In this document: positions 22,693 to 30,750 of the stretch, one piece after another
How positions within the stretch are numbered: position 1 is the stretch's first letter
How the letters are laid out: every line of letters begins with the position of its first letter
DNA from: Catenulispora pinistramenti
Lineage (GTDB): Bacteria; Actinomycetota; Actinomycetes; Streptomycetales; Catenulisporaceae
Direction: 5' to 3'
DNA: 39,014 bases
NCBI RefSeq assembly: GCF_018274385.1
Contig: NZ_JAAFYZ010000086.1
Location: forward strand, 1-39,014
The notes under the pieces: generated by a model
Databases searched by the model: none
Seen by the model: only the letters and a program-made list of their open reading frames with translations
What the model was told of the DNA's origin: nothing
Position numbers and translations under genes: made by a program

Positions 22693-23139
22693 CTACGGTT
22701 CGTGAATCGCGGTGCGCTTCTTCAGGATCAGCCAGATTTCGTAACCCCGGTCGTTCGTGCGTGAGCGCGACAAGGCCAGAATGCGGTGCCGCCGGCCATC
22801 GTTCGTCGTCAGAAGCAGCCCCGGGACCACCGGGACGATCGAGGCGATGGAGTCGTAGGGGATCCGCTTCACCCGGCGGAAGTTGCGGATGGCGAGGCAA
22901 TCCGGATCCATCCGCAAGAACGGTGCGAAAGAAAAGATCATCGACACCGCGCCGAAGACGAGCATCCCCGTTGCCATCGCCAACCTTGCCGCCAACGGAC
23001 CGCTGCTCGTCGCCGGCGAAGGCTTGAAGACGAAGTACATGCCGTAGCCGAAGCAGGCGGCCATCGTGATCGCGCTGATGGCCTTCTGGCCGAGATCCGG
23101 CCGCCAGATGAAACGCTGCTCGGCCTCTGCTGTTGTCAT
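22693..23139 (-). CDS. PH-domain-like membrane protein
   Basis: The 148-residue protein has two transmembrane segments (about residues 18-37, ISAITMAACFGYGMYFVF, and 50-72, ARLAMATGMLVFGAVSMIF) followed by a beta-rich domain. That domain (DPDCLAIRNFRRVKRIPYDSI, then LLLTTNDGRRHRILAL) matches the small bacterial PH-like domain seen in actinobacterial proteins related to the low-molecular-weight antigen Cfp6. The function is not known; such domains are usually cytoplasmic and attached to the membrane. It lies downstream of the GH76 gene on the same strand with a 184-bp gap in which I see no clear signal. Confidence 0.72.
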   Translation of the reverse strand: MTTAEAEQRFIWRPDLGQKAISAITMAACFGYGMYFVFKPSPATSSGPLAARLAMATGMLVFGAVSMIFSFAPFLRMDPDCLAIRNFRRVKRIPYDSIASIVPVVPGLLLTTNDGRRHRILALSRSRTNDRGYEIWLILKKRTAIHEP

Positions 23140-23323
23140 GTGGAACCAGGCCCCCAGGCTCGAGATCCGAGAGCATCCCGGCGGCTGCGGATCGAAACAG
23201 ACCCGCAGCCTACCCTCCCGGACCTCGCTGACGTTGGGGAACGTCGGTCGCCTGGGGCCGCTGAGCCGGCTGGTGGCTACTGCGGCGTCTGGGTTTTGGC
23301 GGCCTTACCGGCTTCAGCAGCCC

Positions 23324-25201
23324 CTACGGCGCCGCGTCCAAAGCCTCCAACCCGCTTGCCTGCGTCCGCCAGTCGCTCACGTTCGGATTCGTACTCGAGC
23401 CCTGCCCGGACCACCGCTCCCCGATCTGGTTCAGCGAGTCGCGGTCCGCGTTCCAGATCGAGGTGGTCTGCGTCTGGATGAAGCCGTTGTACGTACCGCC
23501 GACCGTGCTGTTCAGCTGGCCGAGGAAGCGCATGAAGATGCCCTTGAATTGCTTCTGGTTGTCGTCGCACGTCGTGTTCAGTGCGTCGCACGACTCCGTC
23601 AGCAGGCCGTTGGACACCAGCGTGGGGGAGTTGACCGCCGAGTTCGCCAGGTACTGGGCCTCGGTCAGGTCGTTGCCGTTCCCGGTGGCGCGGTACATCT
23701 CCTGCGCCGCGCCGATCGCCAGTCCCTGGTTGTAGGTCCAGACCGTCTGGCCGTTGTTGGTGCACGACGAGGTCAGTCCGTCGTTGACCAGTCCCGAGCC
23801 GTTGATCAGCCCGCTGCCCTGGAACCAGTTCCACGCGGTGGTGGCCTGCGCCAGCCACGTGGTGTCGCCGGGGATGCGGTTGTGCAGGGCGGCGGTCAGT
23901 TCCACGTAGAGGGCGTTGGTCACCGAGTTCTTGTACGTCTTCTGCGTGTTCCACCAGACGCCGCCGCCGCAGGAGCTGGTGTCCCACAGGGTATTGACGT
24001 AGTTCATGATGGTGACGGCCTCGTTGAGGTACGTCTGGTTCCCGGTCAGGTCGTAGGCGTCGATCCAGGCCAGGGCCCACCACTCGGTGTCGTCGGTGGC
24101 CTGGCTGATGAAGTCGCCCTGGATCGGGTCCGAGCTGCGGGTGCCGGCCGGGAAGGGAACCTTGTTGACCTGGAAGGTGTGGTCGATGATCCACTCCTGG
24201 GAGGTGTCGCCCGAGGCGCGCATGTAGTCGATCATCGACATCAGCGCCACGGCCGAGTTCCACCAGCTCGACGGCCACCACGCGTTGTAGGGGTCATAGG
24301 ACCACATCAGCGCGTCGGCGGCGGCGCGGTTGGGGACGGCGTCGGCGCGGGCCCAGGCCGTGCAGCTGCCGTTCTCGCCGGTCACGGCCCGGCCGCAGGC
24401 GCGGACGGCGCCGCCGGCCAGCCGGCCGAGCGGGTCGTCGATGTTGATCTCGGCGGTCTGGGTGCCGGTGGCACCGTTCGGGACGCTCAGCCGGCCCTCG
24501 CTGGAACCGTCCGGCCAGGTCGCGCCACCGTCCCAGGAACGGTCCATCCAGACCTCGTCGCCCGCCGCGCCGCCGGAGATCGAGGCCCACGCCATGCCGC
24601 CGGAGTCGACGTGCAGCGCGATGTCGCGGCCGTCCAGGGTGGTGTCCGGGACCGGCGAGGTGTTGCCGGTCGAATCGCTGGAGGAGACGCCGTCGCACGA
24701 GGCCGCGCACACCTGGAGATGGACCCAGTTGGTGCACTCCACCCCGTTCGCGTCACCGCACGCGCGCACGACCGCCCGGCGGTGGTTGGACGGGTCGTAC
24801 ATGTTGTACATCAGGGTCCTGGTACCGGTCCAGGTGCTCGGGATCCAGGCCTGGCCGAGCAGCCCGTCCCAGGTGCTGCCGCCGTCCCAGGACCGGTCGA
24901 TCCAGGTCGAGTCGTTGGTCTGGCCGTTGTCGATGCTCGCCCAGGCCATCCCGGAGATGTCGTCCACGTGCAGTTCGACGGTACGGCCGTTGGGATAGAC
25001 GTTCGGCGTCGGGAAGGTCTCCTGCTGGGCCAGAGAGGGGTCCCGCGTGTCGCAGTAGAGCGCGCACACAGTGGTGCTCGCCGACGCGGCGCGCGCCGAA
25101 GTGGCGTGCGTCGAAGCGGCGCGCGCGGGCACGCTGAGCAGCGGTGCGAGCACCGTGACCAGTGCCGTGAGCAGAATCAGGATCCTGCGCACGGCGATCA
25201 C
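23324..25201 (-). CDS. Secreted GH76 alpha-mannanase with duplicated N-terminal module
   Basis: GH76 enzymes are endo-alpha-1,6-mannanases acting on the backbone of yeast mannan and related polymers. A signal peptide covers residues 1-29 (MIAVRRILILLTALV to PARAAS). Two homologous modules of about 110 residues follow (about 45-155 and 158-270). Each holds cysteine pairs, a GRTVELHVD or GRDIALHVD strand, GMAWASI, a WIDRSWDGGSTW or WMDRSWDGGATW motif and a final RACG; they are probably carbohydrate-binding or inhibitor-like folds. The catalytic (alpha/alpha)6 domain starts near 290 and carries the twin aspartates D370-D371 in ATDDTEWWALAW. GTG 25201 overlaps the stop of the GH64 gene as GTGA, so the two are translationally coupled. 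Confidence 0.93.
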   Translation of the reverse strand: MIAVRRILILLTALVTVLAPLLSVPARAASTHATSARAASASTTVCALYCDTRDPSLAQQETFPTPNVYPNGRTVELHVDDISGMAWASIDNGQTNDSTWIDRSWDGGSTWDGLLGQAWIPSTWTGTRTLMYNMYDPSNHRRAVVRACGDANGVECTNWVHLQVCAASCDGVSSSDSTGNTSPVPDTTLDGRDIALHVDSGGMAWASISGGAAGDEVWMDRSWDGGATWPDGSSEGRLSVPNGATGTQTAEINIDDPLGRLAGGAVRACGRAVTGENGSCTAWARADAVPNRAAADALMWSYDPYNAWWPSSWWNSAVALMSMIDYMRASGDTSQEWIIDHTFQVNKVPFPAGTRSSDPIQGDFISQATDDTEWWALAWIDAYDLTGNQTYLNEAVTIMNYVNTLWDTSSCGGGVWWNTQKTYKNSVTNALYVELTAALHNRIPGDTTWLAQATTAWNWFQGSGLINGSGLVNDGLTSSCTNNGQTVWTYNQGLAIGAAQEMYRATGNGNDLTEAQYLANSAVNSPTLVSNGLLTESCDALNTTCDDNQKQFKGIFMRFLGQLNSTVGGTYNGFIQTQTTSIWNADRDSLNQIGERWSGQGSSTNPNVSDWRTQASGLEALDAAP

Positions 25202-26427
25202 GCCTGGCCGGAGTCAGCCGTGCCGCCGCCGACCGCGACGGTCAGCAGCGTCGGATTGCCGTCGGCGACCGCGCCGGACTGGTCGGTGCCGCCGTTCGGG
25301 GCCACGTCGTCGTAGGGGAAGCCGTAGCCGCGGCCGTCCAGGCTGGCCGCGTGCGCGATCCGCGAGTAGTGGTTCGTGATCGCGTTCTGATAGTAGTTCG
25401 CGGGGTTCTCGCCGTCCGGCTGGTCGGCGTCGATCAACAGGGTGCTGCGATTGAAGGCGGCGCTGATCCGGGCGATCAGCGTGCCCATCTCGCCCGCGGC
25501 GTTGGCGAACGGTCCGGTGCTGCAGCTGAAGATGTCAGCGGCTGAGGGCTGCGCGAAGCTGCCGACGCCGGGGAAGGTCAGCTGTCCGCCGGAGACCTGG
25601 CCGGTCACCGTGCCCCACTGGGCCTGGGTGTCCACGCTCAGGGTCTGGCTGGAGTACTGCGACCACACCTGGTCGACGTAGGGCTGGTAGTACCCGGAGA
25701 ACAGCGAGCCGTTGATGACGATGCCGTTGTTCGGGCTCAGCGCGCGCAGGTTCGCCCCGTTTGAGGTGACGACCAGCTGGTCCCAGCCGGCGCCGTCGGT
25801 GTTGTGCTGGGCGATCAGGCCCGAGCAGACCGTGTCCAGGCCGTTGGCCGACAGGCCGGCGGCGGTCTGGGTGCCGCCGGAGCCGGTCAGGGTCAGCGAG
25901 ATCGGCAGCGAGACGAAGTCGACGAAGCTGAGGTTGGCGTACATCTGCGCGTCGTTGTAGGTGAACTCGCAGAAGTCCCACATGATGTCGATGTTGGGGT
26001 CCGAGGAGTTGCTCACGGACGGCTCGACCAGTCCCGGCCCCGGGTTGAGCAGGAAGGTCAGCGGGGCGCCGACCGAGAACCAGATCCGGCCGCCGGCGAT
26101 GTGCGGGATGGTGACCGTGGTGGTGCTGCCCGGGGCGCCCAGCGCGATCGCGCAGTCGGCGCCGAGCGGGGTGCCGGGCGAACCCGGCGAGCTCGGGTAG
26201 TAGACGCTCTGCCCGTCGGACTCCAGCAGCATCAGGGCATTGTTGTTGTCGATCGCCTGTCCGGTGATGTAGGCGTAGACCTGGCTGGAGTCGGTGCTGT
26301 TCTGCAGGGCGATCTGCAAGGTGGGGGTGGTCGCCGATGCCCGCCAGGCGAGCGCGCCGGTACCGAGACCCAGCGCGGAGCCGCCGAGAGCGACGGCGGA
26401 GGACAGCAGTGTTCTGCGATTCATCAT
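25198..26427 (-). CDS. GH64 beta-1,3-glucanase (Tat-exported)
   Basis: GH64 enzymes cut beta-1,3-glucan and typically release laminaripentaose. The 409-residue precursor has a twin-arginine signal (MMNRRTLLSSAVALGG to ATTP), so export should be through the Tat system. The thaumatin-like and barrel parts are recognisable from LQIALQNSTDSSQVYAYITG onward. The expected catalytic pair is present with the family spacing of 16: Glu154 in CEFTYNDAQMY and Asp170 in SFVDFVSLPIS (numbers in this precursor). YGFPYDDVAPNGG closes the catalytic domain. No carbohydrate-binding module is attached. It is the first gene of a two-gene operon with GH76, a pair well suited to fungal walls. A strong promoter and a LacI-like site lie upstream. 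Confidence 0.95.
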   Translation of the reverse strand: MMNRRTLLSSAVALGGSALGLGTGALAWRASATTPTLQIALQNSTDSSQVYAYITGQAIDNNNALMLLESDGQSVYYPSSPGSPGTPLGADCAIALGAPGSTTTVTIPHIAGGRIWFSVGAPLTFLLNPGPGLVEPSVSNSSDPNIDIMWDFCEFTYNDAQMYANLSFVDFVSLPISLTLTGSGGTQTAAGLSANGLDTVCSGLIAQHNTDGAGWDQLVVTSNGANLRALSPNNGIVINGSLFSGYYQPYVDQVWSQYSSQTLSVDTQAQWGTVTGQVSGGQLTFPGVGSFAQPSAADIFSCSTGPFANAAGEMGTLIARISAAFNRSTLLIDADQPDGENPANYYQNAITNHYSRIAHAASLDGRGYGFPYDDVAPNGGTDQSGAVADGNPTLLTVAVGGGTADSGQA

Positions 26428-26485
26428 GAGGCGCTCCTCGGGAGCGGTGGTGCACCGATTGTGGGGGAGGTGCGGGGGTACAGCC

Positions 26486-26497
26486 GGAAACGTTTAC
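26486..26497. promoter_or_regulatory. LacI-type operator candidate for GH64-GH76
   Basis: GGAAACGTTTAC has the CG-centred perfect core AAACGTTT and differs from its own reverse complement at one pair only. It lies about 13-24 nt downstream of the predicted start of the GH64 transcript, a typical repressor position. The cognate regulator is not obvious; the window's LacI protein has a different operator sequence. Confidence 0.5.
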
Positions 26498-26516
26498 GAA
26501 ACGAGTACCGTCACCG

Positions 26517-26545
26517 AGTATGGAAAGGTCTTGGCCGTCCGTCAA
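26517..26545 (-). promoter_or_regulatory. Sigma-70-like promoter for GH64-GH76
   Basis: On the minus strand TTGACG (26545-26540) is followed by 17 bp and CATACT (26522-26517). Transcription would start near 26510, giving a leader of about 83 nt to the GH64 ATG at 26427. Confidence 0.65.
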
Positions 26546-26563
26546 CGGCTTCGTCCCGGCGGA

Positions 26564-26579
26564 TTCGGATCGATCCGAA
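26564..26579. promoter_or_regulatory. 16-bp perfect palindrome between divergent promoters
   Basis: TTCGGATC and its exact reverse complement GATCCGAA meet without spacer. The site lies 18 bp from the -35 of the GH64 promoter and 26 bp from the -35 of the arabinofuranosidase promoter, where an activator or shared repressor could influence both. Identity of the binding protein is unknown. Confidence 0.6.
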
Positions 26580-26605
26580 CATCGATCTACAAAACAGAGC
26601 ACTTA

Positions 26606-26634
26606 TTGACGGAAAGCAACGCCGGTCGTACCGT
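26606..26634 (+). promoter_or_regulatory. Sigma-70-like promoter for the arabinofuranosidase gene
   Basis: TTGACG (26606-26611), 17 bp, then TACCGT (26629-26634). A start near 26641 gives a leader of about 42 nt to the ATG at 26683. The -35 is five of six and the -10 keeps TAnnnT. Confidence 0.68.
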
Positions 26635-26682
26635 CCCTCGGTTGTAAGGCAACGTGTATCCCCACCCACCGGGAGCATCGCC

Positions 26683-28554
26683 ATGCGTTCATCCCCACCC
26701 GCAAGTGTCCGCGACCCGCGCCGTCTGCTGTGGCAGCGCGCCGCCATGTCCGTCGGCGCCGTCCTGGTCCTCATCCTCGGCGTCCTGACCACCGCCTCCG
26801 GCTCGGCCCGGGCCGCCGGTACGCAAGAACCCTGCGACATCTACGGCGCCGCCGGGACCCCGTGCGTGGCGGCGCACAGCACCGTGCGCGCGCTGTACGA
26901 GTCCTACAACGGACCGCTCTACCAGGTCCGGCGCGCCTCCGACGGCGCCACCTCGGACATCGGCCTGACCGCGGCCGGCGGTTACGCGAACTCCGACGCG
27001 CAGGACGTGTTCTGCGTCCAGACCGCCTGTACCATCACCAAGGTCTACGACCAGTCGCCGCAGCACAACGACCTGACCATCGAAGGCGGTGGCGGCGCCG
27101 CCCCGAATCCCGACGTCGCGGCGAACGCCAACGCCATGCACGTCGACGTCAACGGATCGAAGGTCTACGGCCTGTACGTCGGGCCCGGCGTCGGCTACCG
27201 GGACGACAACACCAGCGCGGTGCCCACCGGCAGCCAGCCTCAGGGTGCGTACATGGTCGCCAGCGGCACGCACGTCAACAACGGCTGCTGCTTCGACTAC
27301 GGCAACGCCGAGACCAACAACCAGGACACCGGCAACGGCCGCATGGAATCGGTCTACATCGGCACCGGCTGCGGCCAGAGCCCGTGTTCGGGCAGCGGTC
27401 CGTGGGTCCAGGCCGACCTGGAGAACGGGCTCTACTCCGGTTCCGGCAGCAACCTCGGGAACACCGGCAACAACAGCGAGTTCGTCACCGGGATGGTGAA
27501 GAGCAACAACACGTCCACCTTCGAGATCGAGGGCGGTAACTCCCAATCCGGGGGTCTGAGTACCTGGTACAACGGCGCACTCCCACCGAACGGCTATACG
27601 CCGATGTCCCTGGAAGGCGCCATCGTCCTGGGCACCGGCGGGGACAACAGCAACCGCGACATGGGCACGTTCTTCGAAGGCGTGATGACCGCCGGTGTGC
27701 CCAGTGACGCCGCCGACGCCGCGGTCCAGGCGAACATCGTCGCCCAGAACTACAGCGGCAACAGCGGCGGCAGCCCGCAGTCCTCCGGCGGCACGATCAC
27801 CCTGCCCGGCGGCCAGTGTGTGGACGTCATCGGCGACGACACCGGCGCCGACGGTACCGCCGTCGACCTGTGGGGCTGCCAGTCCTACGCCATCGACCAG
27901 CACTGGACCCACAACTCCGACGGCTCGCTGGAGACCCTGGGCCGGTGCCTGGACATCGACGGCGACGGCACCGCGGTCGGCACCAAGGTCGAGCTGTGGG
28001 ACTGCAACGGCGTCGGCGGCCAGAAGTGGATCCAGCAGGCCGACGGCGCTCTGCTCAACCCGCAATCAGGGCTCTGTCTGGACGACCCGAGTGCCAACAC
28101 CGCCAACGGCACGCAGTTGCAGATCTACACCTGCAACCAGACCCCGGCCCAGCAGTACGCGGTCAACGGCGGCGGCGTGATCAACGGCCCCGGCAGCCAG
28201 TGCGTGGACGTCGCCGGCGACGATGTGGGCGTCAACCTCACGCACGTCCAGCTCTGGAGCTGCCAGCCCTACTCGGCCGACCAGCACTGGTACCACAACT
28301 CGAACGGTTCGCTGGAGACCCTGGGCCGCTGTCTGGACATCGACGGCAACGGAACCGCGGTCGGGACCAAGGTCGAGCTGTACGACTGCAACGGCGTCGG
28401 CGGCCAGGTCTGGCAGCAGCAGTCCGACGGCTCGCTGCTCAACCCGCAGTCCGGGCTGTGCCTGGACGACCCGAACGACAACTCCGCCGACGGCACGCAG
28501 TTGCAGATCTACACCTGCAACCAGTCCCCGGCGCAGCAGTTCTCGCTCGAATAG
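26683..28554 (+). CDS. Secreted GH54 alpha-L-arabinofuranosidase with two CBM13 (ricin-type) domains
   Basis: GH54 removes arabinofuranosyl side chains from arabinan and arabinoxylan. The 623-residue precursor has a signal peptide (about 1-45; basic MRSSPPASVRDPRR, a hydrophobic core, then ARAAG). The catalytic domain (about 48-365) begins CDIYGAAGTPCVAAHSTVRALY and shows the expected nucleophile Glu247 in QADLENGLYSG and acid/base Asp321 in GTGGDNSNRD. The C-terminus carries two beta-trefoil CBM13 modules (about 370-500 and 502-623), each with three QxW-like repeats such as DQHW, GQKW or GQVW and AQQY or AQQF. Fungal homologues carry CBM42 instead. ATG 26683 has GGGAG upstream; the frame is open further upstream but that part is antisense to GH64. 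Confidence 0.95.
   Translation: MRSSPPASVRDPRRLLWQRAAMSVGAVLVLILGVLTTASGSARAAGTQEPCDIYGAAGTPCVAAHSTVRALYESYNGPLYQVRRASDGATSDIGLTAAGGYANSDAQDVFCVQTACTITKVYDQSPQHNDLTIEGGGGAAPNPDVAANANAMHVDVNGSKVYGLYVGPGVGYRDDNTSAVPTGSQPQGAYMVASGTHVNNGCCFDYGNAETNNQDTGNGRMESVYIGTGCGQSPCSGSGPWVQADLENGLYSGSGSNLGNTGNNSEFVTGMVKSNNTSTFEIEGGNSQSGGLSTWYNGALPPNGYTPMSLEGAIVLGTGGDNSNRDMGTFFEGVMTAGVPSDAADAAVQANIVAQNYSGNSGGSPQSSGGTITLPGGQCVDVIGDDTGADGTAVDLWGCQSYAIDQHWTHNSDGSLETLGRCLDIDGDGTAVGTKVELWDCNGVGGQKWIQQADGALLNPQSGLCLDDPSANTANGTQLQIYTCNQTPAQQYAVNGGGVINGPGSQCVDVAGDDVGVNLTHVQLWSCQPYSADQHWYHNSNGSLETLGRCLDIDGNGTAVGTKVELYDCNGVGGQVWQQQSDGSLLNPQSGLCLDDPNDNSADGTQLQIYTCNQSPAQQFSLE
27806..28554 (+). repeat. Duplicated CBM13 module in the arabinofuranosidase gene
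   Basis: The two modules (about 27806-28195 and 28196-28554) share long near-identical DNA stretches, for example around GSLETLGRCLDIDG, GTAVGTKVEL and NPQSGLCLDD, whereas their first thirds have diverged. This indicates a duplication followed by uneven change or partial gene conversion. Confidence 0.85.
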
Positions 28555-28583
28555 CACCTCAACAGCACCTCAACAGCACCTCA
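28553..28583. repeat. 11-bp tandem repeat at the arabinofuranosidase stop
   Basis: AGCACCTCAAC occurs at 28553-28563 and 28564-28574 with a partial third copy to 28583. The first copy overlaps the last two bases of the TAG stop codon. Confidence 0.85.
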
Positions 28584-28604
28584 TCCCGGGCGGCCGGGTC
28601 CCGC

Positions 28605-28653
28605 GCGCCCGCGGTGTGTTGTCAGACAACAGCTGATGACACGCCGCGGGCGC
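28605..28653 (+). terminator. Terminator hairpin after the arabinofuranosidase gene
   Basis: GCGCCCGCGGTGTG (28605-28618) pairs with CACGCCGCGGGCGC (28640-28653), 14 bp with one G-U pair. The 21-nt apical part includes the small dyad GTTGTC-A-GACAAC. No T-run follows. Confidence 0.7.
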
Positions 28654-28657
28654 CGGC

Positions 28658-28713
28658 GTCTGTGTATGGCCGTCTGTGTACGACCGTCTGTGCGCGGCTC
28701 TCTGTGCGCGGCC
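28658..28713. repeat. 14-bp minisatellite downstream of the terminator
   Basis: Four 14-bp units start at 28658, 28672, 28686 and 28700: GTCTGTGTATGGCC, GTCTGTGTACGACC, GTCTGTGCGCGGCT and CTCTGTGCGCGGCC, followed by GTCTTCC. The remaining bases to 28826 show no ORF or clear promoter that I can support. Confidence 0.88.
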
Positions 28714-28826
28714 GTCTTCCCAGGGCGAACCATGGCGATCCGGCCTGAATGCTGGACGGTCGGACAAACCCGCAGCAACATGGGCACGGGTAAGGGGTCG
28801 GGCGATATCGAGGGGCTGGGAAGCGC

Positions 28827-30164
28827 ATGGCCGATGTCAAGGGGCTCATCCGGAACCACGCGATCGTGGTCGGCGGCGCCCATGCCGGCCTGCTGGCGGC
28901 GCGGGTCCTGGCCCAGCACTTCGACCGGGTCACGATCGTCGAGCGCGACCGGCTCGGTCCGGACACGACCTTCCGGGCCGGGGTGCCACAGGGCTACCAC
29001 CCGCATTTCCTGCTGGCTAGGGGAGCCCAGATCATCGCGGAGCTGTTTCCCGGGCTGCTCGAGGAGATCGCCGAGTCCGGATCCCCGTTCTACGACTACG
29101 GCGACAACTTCCGCCTGAAGTTCCCCTCGGGCTGGACGCCGAAGACCGTCACCGGAATCCGGATCCAGGGGTTCTCCCGTCCGTTTCTGGAGCAGCGTAT
29201 CCGGGCCCGGGTGCTGGACCTGGACAACGTGGCGCTGATCGACGGGTTCACCGCCGACCGGTTGCTGTTCGACGACCCCACGGGCGCGGTGGCCGGGCTG
29301 GCCGGCCGCGATACCGCCGGGGTCGAGCGGAGTCTGTCCGCTGACGCGGTGGTCGTCGCCACGGGGCGCGGTTCCAAGCTGGAGCAGTGGCTGCGCAGTG
29401 CGGGGCGGCCGGTGCCGCCGGCCAAGAGCATCGACGTGAAGGTGTCGTACACCAGCCGGCTTTATCAGGGTCCGCCGGACGACGGCTGGAAGGTGACCTT
29501 CGCCTACGTGTACGCGCCGCACGTCCGCCGGGGCGGCGGTGTCCTGGAACTGGAGTCCGGCACGTCCATGGCCCTGGCCATGGGTATCGGCGAGGAGGGC
29601 TGCCCGCCGGAGGAGAAGCAGTTCTCTGAGTTCGCCGAATCACTGCCCTTCCCCGAAATGGCCGACTACATCGCCGGCCACGAGCCGATGAGCGATCTGC
29701 ACCGGTTCGTGGACCACGGCGATTGGTGGTCGCAGGTGCACCGGATGCGGCGCTGGCCGGAGGGACTGCTGGTGGCCGGGGACGCCCTGTGCCGCTTCAA
29801 CCCGATCTACGCGCAGGGGCTGACGGTGGCCGCCCTGCACGCCCGGGCGCTGGCCACGACCCTCGGCCGGGGTGGCGGCGCCCGTGACTACCACCGGCGC
29901 GCCGCCCGGGCCAGCCTGACCCCGTGGCTGATGGCGTCCTCCTCGGACCTGATGTGGGACGGCGGCCGGGGCGCCGGACTGCTGGCCCGGCTGTCGCACT
30001 GGCACCTGGGCCGCGTCATCACCCGGATGTCCGAGGACGCCGACTTGTTCCGCAGGTTCGCGCTCGTCCAGCACATGCTGTCCGGGCCCGGGACGCTGTC
30101 TACGCCGACGGTGTTGTGGCGATTGGCCCGGCGTCCCGGCTCGCCGGTTCAGCGACAGGGGTGA
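28827..30164 (+). CDS. FAD-dependent oxidoreductase, epoxidase/monooxygenase-like
   Basis: The 445-residue flavoprotein has an N-terminal dinucleotide fold (AIVVGGAHAGLLAARVLAQ ending with VTIVERD) in which the usual GxGxxG reads GGAHAG. A second FAD contact is VAGDALCRFNPIYAQGLTVA, the GD motif of aromatic-hydroxylase-type monooxygenases. A third region, VVVATGRGSKLEQWL, is the ATG motif. The early GYHPHFLLARGAQII segment resembles the polyketide epoxidase group (LasC/MonCI type) and related actinobacterial homologues. No signal peptide or membrane helix. There is no polyketide synthase or cyclase nearby, so the substrate is unknown. ATG 28827 has GGGAAG nearby. It converges with the DUF1905 gene over 96 bp without a clear hairpin. 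Confidence 0.86.
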   Translation: MADVKGLIRNHAIVVGGAHAGLLAARVLAQHFDRVTIVERDRLGPDTTFRAGVPQGYHPHFLLARGAQIIAELFPGLLEEIAESGSPFYDYGDNFRLKFPSGWTPKTVTGIRIQGFSRPFLEQRIRARVLDLDNVALIDGFTADRLLFDDPTGAVAGLAGRDTAGVERSLSADAVVVATGRGSKLEQWLRSAGRPVPPAKSIDVKVSYTSRLYQGPPDDGWKVTFAYVYAPHVRRGGGVLELESGTSMALAMGIGEEGCPPEEKQFSEFAESLPFPEMADYIAGHEPMSDLHRFVDHGDWWSQVHRMRRWPEGLLVAGDALCRFNPIYAQGLTVAALHARALATTLGRGGGARDYHRRAARASLTPWLMASSSDLMWDGGRGAGLLARLSHWHLGRVITRMSEDADLFRRFALVQHMLSGPGTLSTPTVLWRLARRPGSPVQRQG

Positions 30165-30260
30165 ACCGCGCCGGGTCCGCCGTGGACAGCCCGGGCTGAG
30201 TGCGCAGGACCCCAGTGAGCTGGTGCCGCGGGTCGGCGCAGGGCGAGGTGCCGGTCCCGC

Positions 30261-30719
30261 TCAGTGCTCGGCGAGCTCAGCGATGATCTTCGCGATCCGC
30301 CGCTCGCGGGTGGCCTCCTGCTTGGCGGAGGTGACGGCCTGAGCGTGCTCGCGCTGCTTGGTGAACGACAGCGCCTCGAACGCGGCCTTGGTGCCGGGGT
30401 GCGCCTCGAACGCGGTGGCGAGTTCGGCGGGGACCTCGACGCGGCGTTCCTCGGTGTCGGGCGCGAGGGTGACCTGCACGGTCTCCCCGGCCTCGACCCC
30501 GGCGGCGCGGCGGTTGTCGGCGCTCAGCGGCAGCATGAAAGCGCCGGAGTAGACCGCGACCGTGCTGCGGTAAGTGTGCGGGCCGATGGTCACCAGGACC
30601 TTCGGCCGTTTGCCGGCGCCCATCGCCTCGACCACCTCGGCCGGGACCCGGAAGCCGGTGGCGGTCTTGCCGTCCAGCTCGATTTCGGTGGTGAAGGTCT
30701 GGCTCGAGGTCTGGCTCAT
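30261..30719 (-). CDS. DUF1905 / YdeI-OmdA-type protein
   Basis: The 152-residue protein has an N-terminal DUF1905 beta-barrel-like domain (TTEIELDGKTATGFRVPAEV to MLPLSADNRRAAGVEAGE) and a C-terminal helical YdeI/OmpD-associated part (AFEALSFTKQREHAQAVTSA then KQEATRERRIAKIIAELAE). No enzyme activity is established for the combination. It lies 31 bp downstream of the kinase gene on the same strand and could be the last cistron of the sugar operon, though its product has no evident link to sugar use. Confidence 0.85.
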   Translation of the reverse strand: MSQTSSQTFTTEIELDGKTATGFRVPAEVVEAMGAGKRPKVLVTIGPHTYRSTVAVYSGAFMLPLSADNRRAAGVEAGETVQVTLAPDTEERRVEVPAELATAFEAHPGTKAAFEALSFTKQREHAQAVTSAKQEATRERRIAKIIAELAEH

Positions 30720-30750
30720 CTCTGGTGCTCCTCGCCGTCAGTCAACGTCG

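Noticed and set aside
25804..26682. Upstream extension of the arabinofuranosidase reading frame
   Set aside because: The extension is antisense to the GH64 gene and crosses both promoters; the ATG at 26683 has a ribosome site and a proper signal peptide.
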